A stretch of 56,904 nt of DNA from Anaerolineales bacterium UBA3499 (GTDB taxonomy: Bacteria > Chloroflexota > Anaerolineae > Anaerolineales > UBA11657), in the NCBI GenBank assembly GCA_002377585.1, contig DFQC01000008.1, positions 1 through 56,904 of the forward strand, written 5' to 3'. The notes under the pieces were generated by a model, which was not told the DNA's origin, searched no databases, and saw only the letters and a list, made by a program, of their open reading frames with translations. The number at the start of each line of letters is the position of its first letter. Position 1 is the first letter of the stretch. The translations under genes were made by a program, and so were the position numbers. Shown here piece by piece: positions 18,773 to 28,162 of the stretch.

Positions 18773-19450
18773 ATGAAACGTGCTCATTTTCTTCAAAAAG
18801 TAAGCAGTGCAATTGGCAACAGAACATTACCAGACCAGGACGAAACGTCAACACGACAGAATACGCCTACGACGGCAGACTTACAAACTCTAATTAATAA
18901 ATTCATAGAAGAGGCAAATGCTGTAAAAGCTGAAACACACCTAGCAAATGATGATGAGGTTGCATTCGAGATGGTCATGCAATTACTCAACAATCAAACC
19001 AACAACAAATATATGTCTTGGGACGACAACTGTTTGCCAATAAAAAATCTGGGACAACGTTTAGATTCCGTTGATTATCTGCGCTATCAAAGCACTGTCC
19101 CTAGAGATACTACGGAAAGAACAAGGGCGCATATTAAACTTGCAGAAGTCTCTGTTGGTATAACTGGATGTAACGCAGCTCTAGCAGACACAGGCAGCAT
19201 AGTTCTGGAAAGCAAACCGGGTCAGGGAAGACTTAGTTCTCTTTTGCCAGCAATCCATATCGCCCTACTTACCACTGATCAAATCTATCCGACTATGGAG
19301 AGCTACATAAAATCACAGCCTGAATCTGGATACAATTCCAGTAACTTAATTATAGTAACAGGTCCTAGTCGCACAGCAGATATCACTCAAACACTCACTC
19401 TAGGTGTACATGGCCCAGGAAAATTGCACATCATTATCATTGATAAGTAA
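18773..19450 (+). CDS. lutC: Lactate utilization protein LutC
   Basis: 225 residues of a single LUD domain. The diagnostic block is GITGCNAALADTGSIVLESKPGQGRLSSLLPAIHIAL, and the C-terminus has TGPSRTADITQTLTLGVHGPGKLHIII, both conserved in LutC/YkgG proteins. The N-terminal half is more variable. It is the last gene of lutABC and ends 26 bp from the convergent M48 gene with no visible hairpin terminator between them. No lactate permease is adjacent. Confidence 0.9.
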   Translation: MKRAHFLQKVSSAIGNRTLPDQDETSTRQNTPTTADLQTLINKFIEEANAVKAETHLANDDEVAFEMVMQLLNNQTNNKYMSWDDNCLPIKNLGQRLDSVDYLRYQSTVPRDTTERTRAHIKLAEVSVGITGCNAALADTGSIVLESKPGQGRLSSLLPAIHIALLTTDQIYPTMESYIKSQPESGYNSSNLIIVTGPSRTADITQTLTLGVHGPGKLHIIIIDK

Positions 19451-19476
19451 GATAGATAAGTGATTAAATACAAAAG

Positions 19477-21381
19477 TTACAAACTACTATCAGTAGCTAT
19501 AATCGGTGGGATTGGACAACCTAAGGAATCCGCCACAGCTCGTAAAAGTTCCGCTTCAGATACAGTAATATACTGATCATAAACTATACAGGCAACACAT
19601 GCCTTCACAATAGAACGCTTCATCTTAGGTAAAACAGCAACTAACACATCTAAAGCCTCATCTACTGCAGCTAGAGACACCTCAGGAACATATTGTGCTG
19701 AATCAGCATCACCAAAAAGATTCTCTATGCCGGCTTGGAAAACAATAGGTCGCTCGGACTCTGTTGAATGACCAGCTTGTACTAGCGCCGACAACAATAC
19801 ATTACACTCTGCTCTAACAGTCACCAAAGATCGAATTGATTTGACATTTGCATTTTTATCACTAAAAGCATAATCAAGATGTCTCCTAACAACATGATGT
19901 AATGTATATTCGAACAAATTGATATGACTGTCAGCTTCAATCATATAGTTTATATGTTCGCGGAATGCGCTATATTGATCTTGAGAAAGTTGTCGCAGAG
20001 TAGAAATAGCAATTTCAACTATAGGCAATCTTAATTCAGTTGCTAACAACTCCACAGTTTTAGCCACATTTAGAGTCTCAGAATAGGTTCCATGGTCACA
20101 ATGCCGCTTCAAATAATCTAACTGACGTTGGCGTACTACCTCATTCTTATCCAAAAGCAAACAATATATTACGCTGCGCGCGCTAAATGGTTCATGCGCT
20201 GCTCTAATAACATCGTCTGGTATATTTTGCAATATATTTGAAGCATAATGCACATGATCGGAACTAGGTGATCCAATAGATCGAACAACTATCTCTGAAT
20301 CGGTAGCTAATTTCACATCACCACTTACTAAACTAGAGCTAGCACCTTCTTCTACCATCTTAACAGTGGATTGAACTTCATCAAATTGACCGTTAAAATG
20401 TGGGTCAAGAACCTTAATGCGATTTGTTAGATTTGGATGAGTAGACATTATGTTGCTAAATAAACTCTTCACACCACTAGCAAAAAACAAATGGCTAGCC
20501 TCTTCAGCATGTTCCGATACCATCTTAGATCCCGATGTGAGACCACCGATGACCTTAAGCGCTCCTGCCAAACCTTGAGGATTTCTAGTAAATTGAACTG
20601 CCGATGCGTCAGCAAGATATTCTCGCTGTCGAGAAACTGCACTCTTGATGACCTTAGCAAAGAATACGCCTACATACCCTACTACTATGAGCGCAATCCC
20701 TAGCATAATAAATAATAGTGCTTCTCTACCTCCTCGCGATTCCCTGCGTCTGTATCTATGAGATGAAAAAGCAGCAGTACGCAATAATATATATCCGATA
20801 GTAGCAATTGACAGAATGCCTGCCAGAACACTCATCAATCGGATGTTTAGGCGCATATCACCATTAATAATGTGACTAAATTCGTGTGCTATTACTCCCT
20901 GCAGTTGTTCTCGATTTAGATTATCTAAACATCCACGAGTTACTCCAATTACGGCATCGCCCGTACTAAATCCAGCAGCAAATGCATTGATGCCTGCTTC
21001 ATTCTCCAATATATATACTGGTGGCACAGGAGTGCCAGACGCAAGTGCCATTTCCTCTACCACATTGACTAATCTCTTCATACTAATATCTTTTGATGAA
21101 GAATCTACCAGTGAACCTCCAAGCATCTCAGCTACTACTTGACCTCCCTGCTTCAATTGCAAACCTCTAATCAATGTTCCTACACCTACTACAGCAAGTG
21201 TTGACAAAACTACCGTGATAAATAGTCTCAAGTCCCAATAGAATCCAAAAGACTGGCGATTAAAAATAGCCACGAGTACTAAGTACACAGATATCGCAAT
21301 TGCAAAAACTGCTAATACATAATAAACAACTAATATATTGGTTCTGCGACGCGCTGCGTCTTGTAAATCGAAAAAATCCAT
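19477..21381 (-). CDS. HtpX-like M48 membrane metallopeptidase with long C-terminal extension
   Basis: 634 residues, about twice the length of HtpX. Two N-terminal membrane segments (about residues 15-40 and 52-70), the zinc motif HEFSH at 166-170, then two more hydrophobic segments and the third ligand Glu in SRQREYLADASAVQFTRNP around residue 260. The remaining 300 residues are an unassigned, mostly alpha-helical cytoplasmic-looking domain with many short Leu/Ala helices. M48 proteins of this kind occur beside LemA, as here (LemA ends 109 bp upstream). A TATAGA lies 5 nt before the ATG with no Shine-Dalgarno. Membrane-protein quality control is the usual role; the extension may be an adaptor. 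Confidence 0.85.
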   Translation of the reverse strand: MDFFDLQDAARRRTNILVVYYVLAVFAIAISVYLVLVAIFNRQSFGFYWDLRLFITVVLSTLAVVGVGTLIRGLQLKQGGQVVAEMLGGSLVDSSSKDISMKRLVNVVEEMALASGTPVPPVYILENEAGINAFAAGFSTGDAVIGVTRGCLDNLNREQLQGVIAHEFSHIINGDMRLNIRLMSVLAGILSIATIGYILLRTAAFSSHRYRRRESRGGREALLFIMLGIALIVVGYVGVFFAKVIKSAVSRQREYLADASAVQFTRNPQGLAGALKVIGGLTSGSKMVSEHAEEASHLFFASGVKSLFSNIMSTHPNLTNRIKVLDPHFNGQFDEVQSTVKMVEEGASSSLVSGDVKLATDSEIVVRSIGSPSSDHVHYASNILQNIPDDVIRAAHEPFSARSVIYCLLLDKNEVVRQRQLDYLKRHCDHGTYSETLNVAKTVELLATELRLPIVEIAISTLRQLSQDQYSAFREHINYMIEADSHINLFEYTLHHVVRRHLDYAFSDKNANVKSIRSLVTVRAECNVLLSALVQAGHSTESERPIVFQAGIENLFGDADSAQYVPEVSLAAVDEALDVLVAVLPKMKRSIVKACVACIVYDQYITVSEAELLRAVADSLGCPIPPIIATDSSL

Positions 21382-21490
21382 AGGGCTCTATATTGGCATT
21401 AATATCTGGTAGACAAAGACATCATAATAAAAATGCGGTTGCTAATCTATCGACTTGACCCAATGTCATTGGATTGGTCTCAAAACAAAC

Positions 21491-22081
21491 TTATGTAAAT
21501 GATACCTGGGGATTAGCACGTTCTTCAGCATCCTCAATTTCAAAGAGCGATGCCTGCTCGAAACCTAGTCGGGTTGAAAAGAGCATACTTGGAAATGTCT
21601 CGCAGGCAGTATTGTATGTCATAACAGCATCATTATAAGCTTGCCGAGAAAAAGCAACTTTGTTTTCAGTAGAACTCAACTCTTCAGTCAATTGCATCAT
21701 GTTTTGGTTTGCCTTTAAATCTGGGTAGGACTCCGCTAGAGCAAACAGACGACCCATAGTACCCGTTAAAACTGATTCAGCACCTATTAAGCTAGTCATA
21801 GCATCAGAATCGCCTGGGTTGTCAGCCGCAACATTACCTGCACTGGAGGCCTGATTACGGGCCTGTATTACAGCATCGAGTGTATCTTTCTCATGCTCCA
21901 TGTATGACTTTGCTGTCTCTACTAAATTGGGTATCAAATCGTAGCGACGTTTTAGTTGTACGTCAATCTGTGCATACGAATTCTTATAACGGTTACGCAA
22001 GCTAACTAGCCGATTATAAATGCTAATAATCCAGACTATCAATACAGCTACAATAGCAATTATTACGATATTTGTATTCAT
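21491..22081 (-). CDS. lemA: LemA family protein
   Basis: 196 residues from the ATG at 22081, which has GGAG 7-8 nt upstream; an upstream TTG at 22117 is rejected. One N-terminal membrane helix (residues 4-20) is followed by a long helical domain with the LemA signature NRYKNSYAQIDVQLKRRYDLIPNLVE and later LTEELSSTENKVAFSRQAYNDAV-TYN. LemA proteins form oligomeric membrane-associated assemblies of unclear function, often encoded beside an M48 peptidase or a TPM-domain protein. Here the M48 gene follows on the same strand. Confidence 0.93.
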   Translation of the reverse strand: MNTNIVIIAIVAVLIVWIISIYNRLVSLRNRYKNSYAQIDVQLKRRYDLIPNLVETAKSYMEHEKDTLDAVIQARNQASSAGNVAADNPGDSDAMTSLIGAESVLTGTMGRLFALAESYPDLKANQNMMQLTEELSSTENKVAFSRQAYNDAVMTYNTACETFPSMLFSTRLGFEQASLFEIEDAEERANPQVSFT

Positions 22082-22108
22082 GAATTTATCTCCACTATGA
22101 CGGCAAAT

Positions 22109-22114
22109 ATTATA
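22109..22114 (-). promoter_or_regulatory. -10 box for lemA and the M48 gene
   Basis: TATAAT on the minus strand, 27 nt upstream of the lemA ATG, leaving a short leader that contains the GGAG ribosome-binding site. Confidence 0.5.
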
Positions 22115-22174
22115 CAACCTACAAATTAGTTTGTTGTGTTACTGAACCAACTGGATCAACTACAAGTATTAAAT

Positions 22175-24100
22175 TCAGCGAATAGGAATGCCTTTCTCAA
22201 AACGCATTTCAACTGCTTGCATACACTCTAAACCGTACTGTCTTTCAATCACATCTTTTAAGCCCGTGCCTCCAAATCTACTGCCAGCATAGTAAGGGTC
22301 GCACATGCACGTGTCGCCACTAGGTGGTGATATACATCCATATGAAGTTGCTTGAGATTGCATAACAAACATTTCCTGAGTACGCCTTGCACTTACAATT
22401 AACATCAAAAGGAGTGCAGCAAATGAAAATATTTTAGAAATATTCGAAGATATTTTATTCTCCAATTTGTATCTAAATGCGTTTATCAAGTAACCAAACG
22501 CGCTTGCTACAGTAACAATAGTTGCAATGTCCTCGTAAATGATATAAAACGGATACAGAAGCCGCAAAGCAGAGAAAAACAAGAGGCTCATTCCAACTAA
22601 TGCCAAAAAGATGATCTGTTTAATTTCCATTATATGATTAGCCCGTACTGCTTGGGATATAGCAAGCAATATAACTAGTAATTCTGGCCACCGCACATTG
22701 CGATAATGACTCAACCATGAGCTATAAACAGAATACAGGTAGTCAGACATGGATATATTTTCTCCATAACTCAAGAAAGACACAGAACTTTGCGGGTGTA
22801 ATATCTCAAACAACGAACGTGAAACAGCAATCTCTATGTTAGTAGAAAGTGGCACAAAACTTCTATAAGCAACATACCAAACATATGTCCATGCAACTGT
22901 TAGAACACTTACAAGCAAAACTGTTCTGACGCCAACAACATGTTCTCTTAGTGAATTCAACACTACGTTTTCTGAATTTTGACCACGAACCTTCACAAAT
23001 ACAGTAAACAGACCAGCTACAACAATCATAATTATCAGAAATAACGTATATCTATTCAGAACAGGATGTACAAAGCTAATGTATGCGCCCACTGCAAACC
23101 CTATACACAACACAAGCAAGTAAATCAGCGTATCCTCTGCATACCTCCGTAGAGAACCATGATCCTTTATACTCGTTTGATATATACGCGCACGTAATAC
23201 GAAAATCACAAAAATAGCTATTGATATGATAAACACAAATCCCAACACCTCACCGAATAAGACAAACATTAGAATAGTACTAAACGATCCGACAAACTCT
23301 GGCCAATAAGAAACCAAAGGCAATAAGGGTGGCAAAAATATTAAGTTGCCTATAATAGCGCATCTCAACAAAAGGCTACGAGATCCATTGTTAGATCGTT
23401 CCAATGAAGTTCGGGGAACTAATACCAGCACCGCAGGTATAAAAAAAAGATAAGGCATCGCATTACGCTTCGCAAAAAGTGCAAAAGCTAAACAGACACT
23501 ACTTGCTACTACATAAAATGCAAATCGCCTTAGTGCTGGAGACTTTACGGCCTTGAACATTAGATACAAAGATATTAGAGCAAAACATGCACTGAAGGCT
23601 TCCGATCGTATCCGTAATAAGAACTGTATGTTTGACCAAGAAATCGTAGCAAGTAAACTAGCAATAAAGCTTGCAATATTTGACCGACTCAACATACGTG
23701 TAAACCAAAAAACTGTTGTTACTACCATAAAATATGTAAGTGAACCAAATATCCAACCAAATTTTACATACTGCTGTAGATGTACGAGTGGATCCTTATG
23801 GATGGTCAGACCTACAAAAGTTGATTCGCCCAACAATCCTACCTTAGAAAGAATTAGATAAAACCAACTTAGCATCTGGACTACTGGCAGACCTTCTCCA
23901 GCAGCAGTATGTTCTACAAAACCAGATGAATAATTATCTAAGAACCGTAAAGATGCAACAGAATAGCAAAAATCAGAATCGATATTGCTCCAATAACAAC
24001 GATCTAATACTGTAGAGGAATAAAAGTACCATACAAACACAGTCGCTGGTACAAGCGCCGCAATAAACCAAATTGTATTATCTATATATGTTTTCTTCAT
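22175..24100 (-). CDS. Polytopic membrane protein, possible GT-C glycosyltransferase
   Basis: 641 residues with about 12 hydrophobic segments. The first loop after helix 1 is long and contains the acidic run IDSDFCYSVASLRFLDN and then EHTAAGEGLPVVQML, a position where GT-C glycosyltransferases carry their catalytic acidic residue. Helices in the middle (LSRSNIASFIASLLATISWSN) resemble GT39-like proteins. The soluble tail has a short Cys cluster (YGCISPPSGDTCMCDPYYAG). I do not recognise a specific family. No ribosome-binding site is evident at the ATG. It stands alone between lemA and the tRNA gene. Confidence 0.6.
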   Translation of the reverse strand: MKKTYIDNTIWFIAALVPATVFVWYFYSSTVLDRCYWSNIDSDFCYSVASLRFLDNYSSGFVEHTAAGEGLPVVQMLSWFYLILSKVGLLGESTFVGLTIHKDPLVHLQQYVKFGWIFGSLTYFMVVTTVFWFTRMLSRSNIASFIASLLATISWSNIQFLLRIRSEAFSACFALISLYLMFKAVKSPALRRFAFYVVASSVCLAFALFAKRNAMPYLFFIPAVLVLVPRTSLERSNNGSRSLLLRCAIIGNLIFLPPLLPLVSYWPEFVGSFSTILMFVLFGEVLGFVFIISIAIFVIFVLRARIYQTSIKDHGSLRRYAEDTLIYLLVLCIGFAVGAYISFVHPVLNRYTLFLIIMIVVAGLFTVFVKVRGQNSENVVLNSLREHVVGVRTVLLVSVLTVAWTYVWYVAYRSFVPLSTNIEIAVSRSLFEILHPQSSVSFLSYGENISMSDYLYSVYSSWLSHYRNVRWPELLVILLAISQAVRANHIMEIKQIIFLALVGMSLLFFSALRLLYPFYIIYEDIATIVTVASAFGYLINAFRYKLENKISSNISKIFSFAALLLMLIVSARRTQEMFVMQSQATSYGCISPPSGDTCMCDPYYAGSRFGGTGLKDVIERQYGLECMQAVEMRFEKGIPIR

Positions 24101-24236
24101 AAGCTATGTAAGCTTTGGTCATTTTATCTACTACGGTAATCGGTCGTTCGACACTAACAAATTACGAAGTGACTTCACCTGAGAAGTAAATTACCAATCA
24201 TCTAATCACCATCAGGTTACAAAACCTACAAGCAAG

Positions 24237-24310
<74 letters not shown>

Positions 24311-24351
24311 ATATTGTTGGGCATAAATTATATCACCTGGTATGTTGCACA

Positions 24352-25980
24352 TTATTGTTCGTGATTCTCATCCAATCTCTTTACCATGTATGTTCCGGAC
24401 AACTTATAACCACGAGCTCGATAATATTCACGAGTACCAACAGAAGCAATCACAGCAATTAAGTTAAATCCGGATGCAACAGCAACCTGCTCCGCTTCAT
24501 ACATCAAACGCTTGCCCAATCCACGATGCTGCGCAGTTTTTCTGCCAATAGCATTTTCACCAATTGGAAGAGCGGATCCATATACATGTAATTCACGCAC
24601 TAATGCGGCCCCTCTTATTTCCACAATATTCAAATCGCTGTCTACCTCTGGTAATGAAAGCCGCAAATATCCCGCAAGTTCACCATTTTGCGTATTGTAT
24701 GATAGAAAATGCTCTTCACTTGAAACACTTTGATACACCAAATCGTCCAAAATCAGTTTCTTTGAACGAATATCAATGCCACGCACTTCCCGGCACCTTA
24801 TACAACCACATCTTTGACCACGCTCCCGCAATTTCTTTTGTACAACCTGACGTAGGTTGCTAAGAGTACTACCAACCACAATGTTTGGTGCAGGTATGTC
24901 TCGATAAACGCGGTTAATACGACAATAAGCCGGTGTTTTGAGTTTGCACGCTGCCACTAATTCAATCAATGTGTCATCGCTATAAGGTTGATATTCTCCT
25001 CTCTTCCAATATTCGTATAACTCAGCATTTGCCAACAATGAACATGGATATATCTTGATTTCATCAGGACGCAAAGACACATCTGACCATAACAAATCAT
25101 AGTCAGCTCTGTCAATATCTGGAGTCGAACCCAAGAGGTTAGGCATCCAATGCAAGACTATTTTGAACCCAGCTGCACGCAATAATTGCATAGCAATTCT
25201 GGTGTCAGACAACTTATGCCCTCGCTTATTCAGATCAAGTATATTGTCATGCAATGATTGAGCACCAAGCTGCACTTTAGTCACACCAAGGTTACGCAAC
25301 CAGTCAATCTCAGCAGAGTCTATATGATCAGGACGAGTCTCAATGACTAAACCCACATTACGATGCCAAGCACTCTCATTCCATAACTGGGCCTGCTCCA
25401 ATGAGTTGGCTTCTTTACCATTCATAGCATCAAAACATCGCTTAACAAACCACTCCTGATAATCACGCGGATAACTAGACCATGTACCACCTAAAATGAG
25501 CAATTCTATCTTGTCAACATCATGACCATTATCTCTAAAAGTCCCTATACGTGCATGAGTTTGATCAAATGGGTCAAACTCATGTTGCTCTGCTCGCATA
25601 GCTCCAGGTTCGTCAGATAAATAGCTCTTGGGCATTCGTACATCTGTCGGACAAAAAATACATTTGCCAGGACAAGGATATGGTTTAGTCAGGACAGTTA
25701 CAGGAGCAACTCCAGAAATGGTCCGAGTTGGTTTCATGCGCAAACGCTGAAGCAATGCCGGGTCCGGCTCTAATGCCCCACTATCACACAAATGCCGATA
25801 TGTTCTTATGACTAAATTCTTGCTAAACACGCCACTATAATCCCGCGAATGACGACGTAAAAGAGCTCCAAGCTGTTTTTCATCTAGCATAGGTTGATTC
25901 TGCAAATCACGAATGATTTCCATAACTGGCTCAGCATAAATGCTGACGTCTGTAATAAGATGACTTTTTAGCGAATTCAC
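24352..25980 (-). CDS. elp3: Elp3-type tRNA wobble-uridine modification enzyme (radical SAM + GNAT)
   Basis: 542 residues. The N-terminal radical SAM domain carries C103-x3-C107-x2-C110 (CPGKCIFC) and PKSYLSDEPGAMRAEQHEFDPFDQ, characteristic of Elp3. The C-terminal acetyltransferase domain (from about residue 400) has the acetyl-CoA loop HRGLGKRLM and ends in YYRARGYKLSGTYMVK. A zinc-type Cys cluster (RGQRCGCIRCREVRG) lies between them. Elp3 adds a carboxymethyl group to uridine 34 of tRNAs (cm5U); single-subunit forms are known in Dehalococcoides and archaea. The GTG start at 25980 is supported by a TATACT box 7 nt upstream. A Trm9-like gene diverges from the same 23-bp promoter. Confidence 0.93.
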   Translation of the reverse strand: MNSLKSHLITDVSIYAEPVMEIIRDLQNQPMLDEKQLGALLRRHSRDYSGVFSKNLVIRTYRHLCDSGALEPDPALLQRLRMKPTRTISGVAPVTVLTKPYPCPGKCIFCPTDVRMPKSYLSDEPGAMRAEQHEFDPFDQTHARIGTFRDNGHDVDKIELLILGGTWSSYPRDYQEWFVKRCFDAMNGKEANSLEQAQLWNESAWHRNVGLVIETRPDHIDSAEIDWLRNLGVTKVQLGAQSLHDNILDLNKRGHKLSDTRIAMQLLRAAGFKIVLHWMPNLLGSTPDIDRADYDLLWSDVSLRPDEIKIYPCSLLANAELYEYWKRGEYQPYSDDTLIELVAACKLKTPAYCRINRVYRDIPAPNIVVGSTLSNLRQVVQKKLRERGQRCGCIRCREVRGIDIRSKKLILDDLVYQSVSSEEHFLSYNTQNGELAGYLRLSLPEVDSDLNIVEIRGAALVRELHVYGSALPIGENAIGRKTAQHRGLGKRLMYEAEQVAVASGFNLIAVIASVGTREYYRARGYKLSGTYMVKRLDENHEQ

Positions 25981-26003
25981 AACAACTAGTATAATCTACA
26001 ATC
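25981..26003. promoter_or_regulatory. Overlapping divergent leaderless promoters of elp3 and the Trm9-like gene
   Basis: The whole gap is 23 bp. TATAAT (25990-25995) faces right and ends 8 nt before the GTG at 26004. TATACT on the minus strand (25993-25988) faces left and ends 7 nt before the GTG at 25980. The two -10 boxes share four bases, so RNA polymerase can occupy only one at a time, and neither gene has space for a Shine-Dalgarno. Confidence 0.65.
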
Positions 26004-26714
26004 GTGAAGACCTCCACAGCCCAGAAACTTCAATATATAAACTACATATTCTATAAGCAGCATGCTGCTGATTTTTCTAGTTCTCGCAATTACAGTCAAC
26101 CTGGCATTGTACGGTCACTAAAAATGCTTGATCCTTACAACTCTCTCTTAGACATTGGATGCGGAAATGGAAGAGTACTTGTAGAAGCAAATAAAACACA
26201 ATCAACATATAAATACGTAGGAATTGACTTTAGTGCTGAAATGATGAGTAACGCACCCATCTGCTCCAATGCCATCTTTATTTGCATAGATATAACATCA
26301 CATAATTGGATTACCAGATTTCAAAAACCTTTTGATGTTGTAGTATGTTTTTCAGTACTACATCATATTCCTGGACAAAAAGACCGTTTACGGGTACTTA
26401 ACAACATACACAAAATTCTAAAACCGGGTGGATGTTGCGCAATTTCTGTCTGGCAATTCTTGGAAGCAACACGACTGCGACGCAAGATTGTCCCGTGGGA
26501 GACGGTGGGGCTTACAAAACAATCTGTCGAAGATGCTGACTATTTGATTGACTGGAAACGCGGTGATTACGGAATTCGATATGTACATCACTTTTCACTA
26601 AACTCTCTAATAAACCTGTGTGAAGTTACAGGATTTCAGGTAGAAAAATCTTTTCACAGCGATGGAAAAAATGACAACTTGGGCCTCTACATGATACTTC
26701 GCAAACCAAATTAA
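26004..26714 (+). CDS. Trm9-like tRNA (cm5U34) methyltransferase
   Basis: 236 residues, a class I SAM methyltransferase with motif I LLDIGCGNGRVLVE, VGIDFSAEMM, then FDVVVCFSVLHHI and LKPGGCCAISVW. Features beyond the generic fold match the Trm9/ALKBH8 family: HAADFSSSRNYSQPG near the N-terminus (family HFSxTR), KIVPW after the sheet core (family LVPW), and RYVHHFSLNSLINLCEVTGF near the end. Trm9 methylates the carboxymethyl group made by Elp3 to give mcm5U at tRNA position 34. Sharing a divergent promoter with elp3 strongly supports that role here. The fungal partner Trm112 is not seen. A different SAM methyltransferase role cannot be ruled out by eye. Confidence 0.75.
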   Translation: MKTSTAQKLQYINYIFYKQHAADFSSSRNYSQPGIVRSLKMLDPYNSLLDIGCGNGRVLVEANKTQSTYKYVGIDFSAEMMSNAPICSNAIFICIDITSHNWITRFQKPFDVVVCFSVLHHIPGQKDRLRVLNNIHKILKPGGCCAISVWQFLEATRLRRKIVPWETVGLTKQSVEDADYLIDWKRGDYGIRYVHHFSLNSLINLCEVTGFQVEKSFHSDGKNDNLGLYMILRKPN

Positions 26715-26718
26715 GCAG

Positions 26719-26749
26719 CAGACGCGAGTAGGAGGAAAACTCGCGTCTG
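26719..26749. other. Perfect 11-bp inverted repeat after the Trm9-like gene
   Basis: CAGACGCGAGT (26719-26729), a 9-nt loop, then ACTCGCGTCTG (26739-26749). It begins 5 bp after the stop codon and is GC-rich for this DNA. It looks like a terminator stem but lacks a T-run on either side. The remaining intergenic bases to 26991 show nothing further. Confidence 0.6.
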
Positions 26750-26991
26750 ACTGAAGGAGAAAATATGTAACTGAACGGTTTCAGGTTACCATAATAGAAT
26801 ACTCTGAACCTTAAAGAAATACTTGACGAACTACCATTGATTACCTGACGGATAGCATACTGAATATTACTCTATTCTGCATGTAATGAGCCTTACAAAT
26901 GAAACTAACAGTAAGATAACTATATAATTTGTGGTAACAATACAAGAAAAGTATGAATAGAGAAATTATTGCAAAAATACTTGAGATAGTG

Positions 26992-27879
26992 TTACGGAGC
27001 AATAACGGGAGGTTTATTTGTTATATTGAGTTCAGAGGTGACTTTTAAGTTCGGCAAGAAAGTCCAGGTTACAACCTCACCAAAGTCTCCCATAATACCT
27101 TCTTCACGTTGATTATAGATAACTCTCACACCTTTGCCGTTTCCTGTTGTTAATTCAATTTTTTCATTACCAAAATAATCTCGGCGCTCACCAATCTGCA
27201 ATATGCCTTGATATTCCAAGGCTCCATCCACACTTACTCTCACAAACGAACGTTGTTCAACCATTATAGTAAGATTAATATCAGAAAAGTCTAATGATGG
27301 CAAATTAGTCGCAGTAAGAGGCACATAACTTAGAAAAGTAGAAGTAACGGTAGGTCCAAGTATGATAGGTGTAGATACAGCTTGCTTATTGAGCATTGTA
27401 ATCCTATTTTTCAGATAAGGACTACCCCAAGCAAAAAACACTGTCAGTGACACGACTAATAGAAAAACAATGAATATTTGCGGCCTGAAATACCGTGGTA
27501 ACGAAAATATAGACTTTTGTACTGAATAGTTCTTATCAAACGGTTGGGAGTGTGTTAATGCCACATCAGGCCAATTCCTTGAAGGTGTAGTCACTTCTTT
27601 ATTTGCTCTAAAAAAGTTTAGTAGGCCTTTCTTGCTTCGATTTCTTAAAGCCTGATGTAACATTGATGTCGTGTTATCAGGATCAAGACCTACTTGCAGT
27701 GCATATCTACGAACAAAGCCATATAACTGAACATCTGACGGCACTACTACAATATCCCCTTCTTCGATGGCAATCAAATATTTCCTCCTAATCCGAGTAT
27801 CATCTTCGAGATCTCTAAGAGATATCCCGCGCTCTTCTCGAGCATGCCTAAGATATTGACCCAAGTCAGAAAGTGACAT
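26992..27879 (-). CDS. RodZ-like helix-turn-helix membrane protein
   Basis: 295 residues. The N-terminal helix-turn-helix (LGQYLRHAREERGISLRDLEDDTRIRRKYLIAIEEGD) belongs to the HTH_25 type found in RodZ. A basic linker leads to one membrane helix (about 133-152, FIVFLLVVSLTVFFAWG), then a beta-rich extracytoplasmic domain of the DUF4115 type (LTIMVEQRSFVRVSVDGALEYQGIL...VRVIYNQREEG). In rods, RodZ couples MreB to the envelope; no mreBCD is in the window, and in other bacteria such proteins act as membrane-bound regulators. It stands alone. Confidence 0.82.
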   Translation of the reverse strand: MSLSDLGQYLRHAREERGISLRDLEDDTRIRRKYLIAIEEGDIVVVPSDVQLYGFVRRYALQVGLDPDNTTSMLHQALRNRSKKGLLNFFRANKEVTTPSRNWPDVALTHSQPFDKNYSVQKSIFSLPRYFRPQIFIVFLLVVSLTVFFAWGSPYLKNRITMLNKQAVSTPIILGPTVTSTFLSYVPLTATNLPSLDFSDINLTIMVEQRSFVRVSVDGALEYQGILQIGERRDYFGNEKIELTTGNGKGVRVIYNQREEGIMGDFGEVVTWTFLPNLKVTSELNITNKPPVIAP

Positions 27880-28162
27880 TATTCATACCATGTAAAAACA
27901 TGCATCACAATGAACATTGTATTCATCTACCAAGCTATCTAAATCCGTTCATATTGGTTTTGTAATGAAAGATGGGTAAACCAAAAATGATGCTGCATCA
28001 CAATCCCATTCTTATGAACGAAATATAGCATCATTATATATTGATTAAACTGGAGACAATAGAGATTACAGTGAGGACTTCAATATAATATTGATTGTTC
28101 TATATGACAAATGCACCTGGTACAACGATAACATCTTCTTGGTTGACTGTTTAATGTCAGGG
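27880..28162. other. Intergenic region between rodZ-like gene and rplI
   Basis: 283 bp, AT-rich, no coding frame. The only structure seen is the 13-bp near-palindrome TGATGCTGCATCA (27988-28000). I see no terminator hairpin for rplI, which reads into this region. Confidence 0.4.

Noticed and set aside
27988..28000. TGATGCTGCATCA near-palindrome
   Set aside because: Short, not placed next to a promoter I can identify, and expected occasionally by chance.
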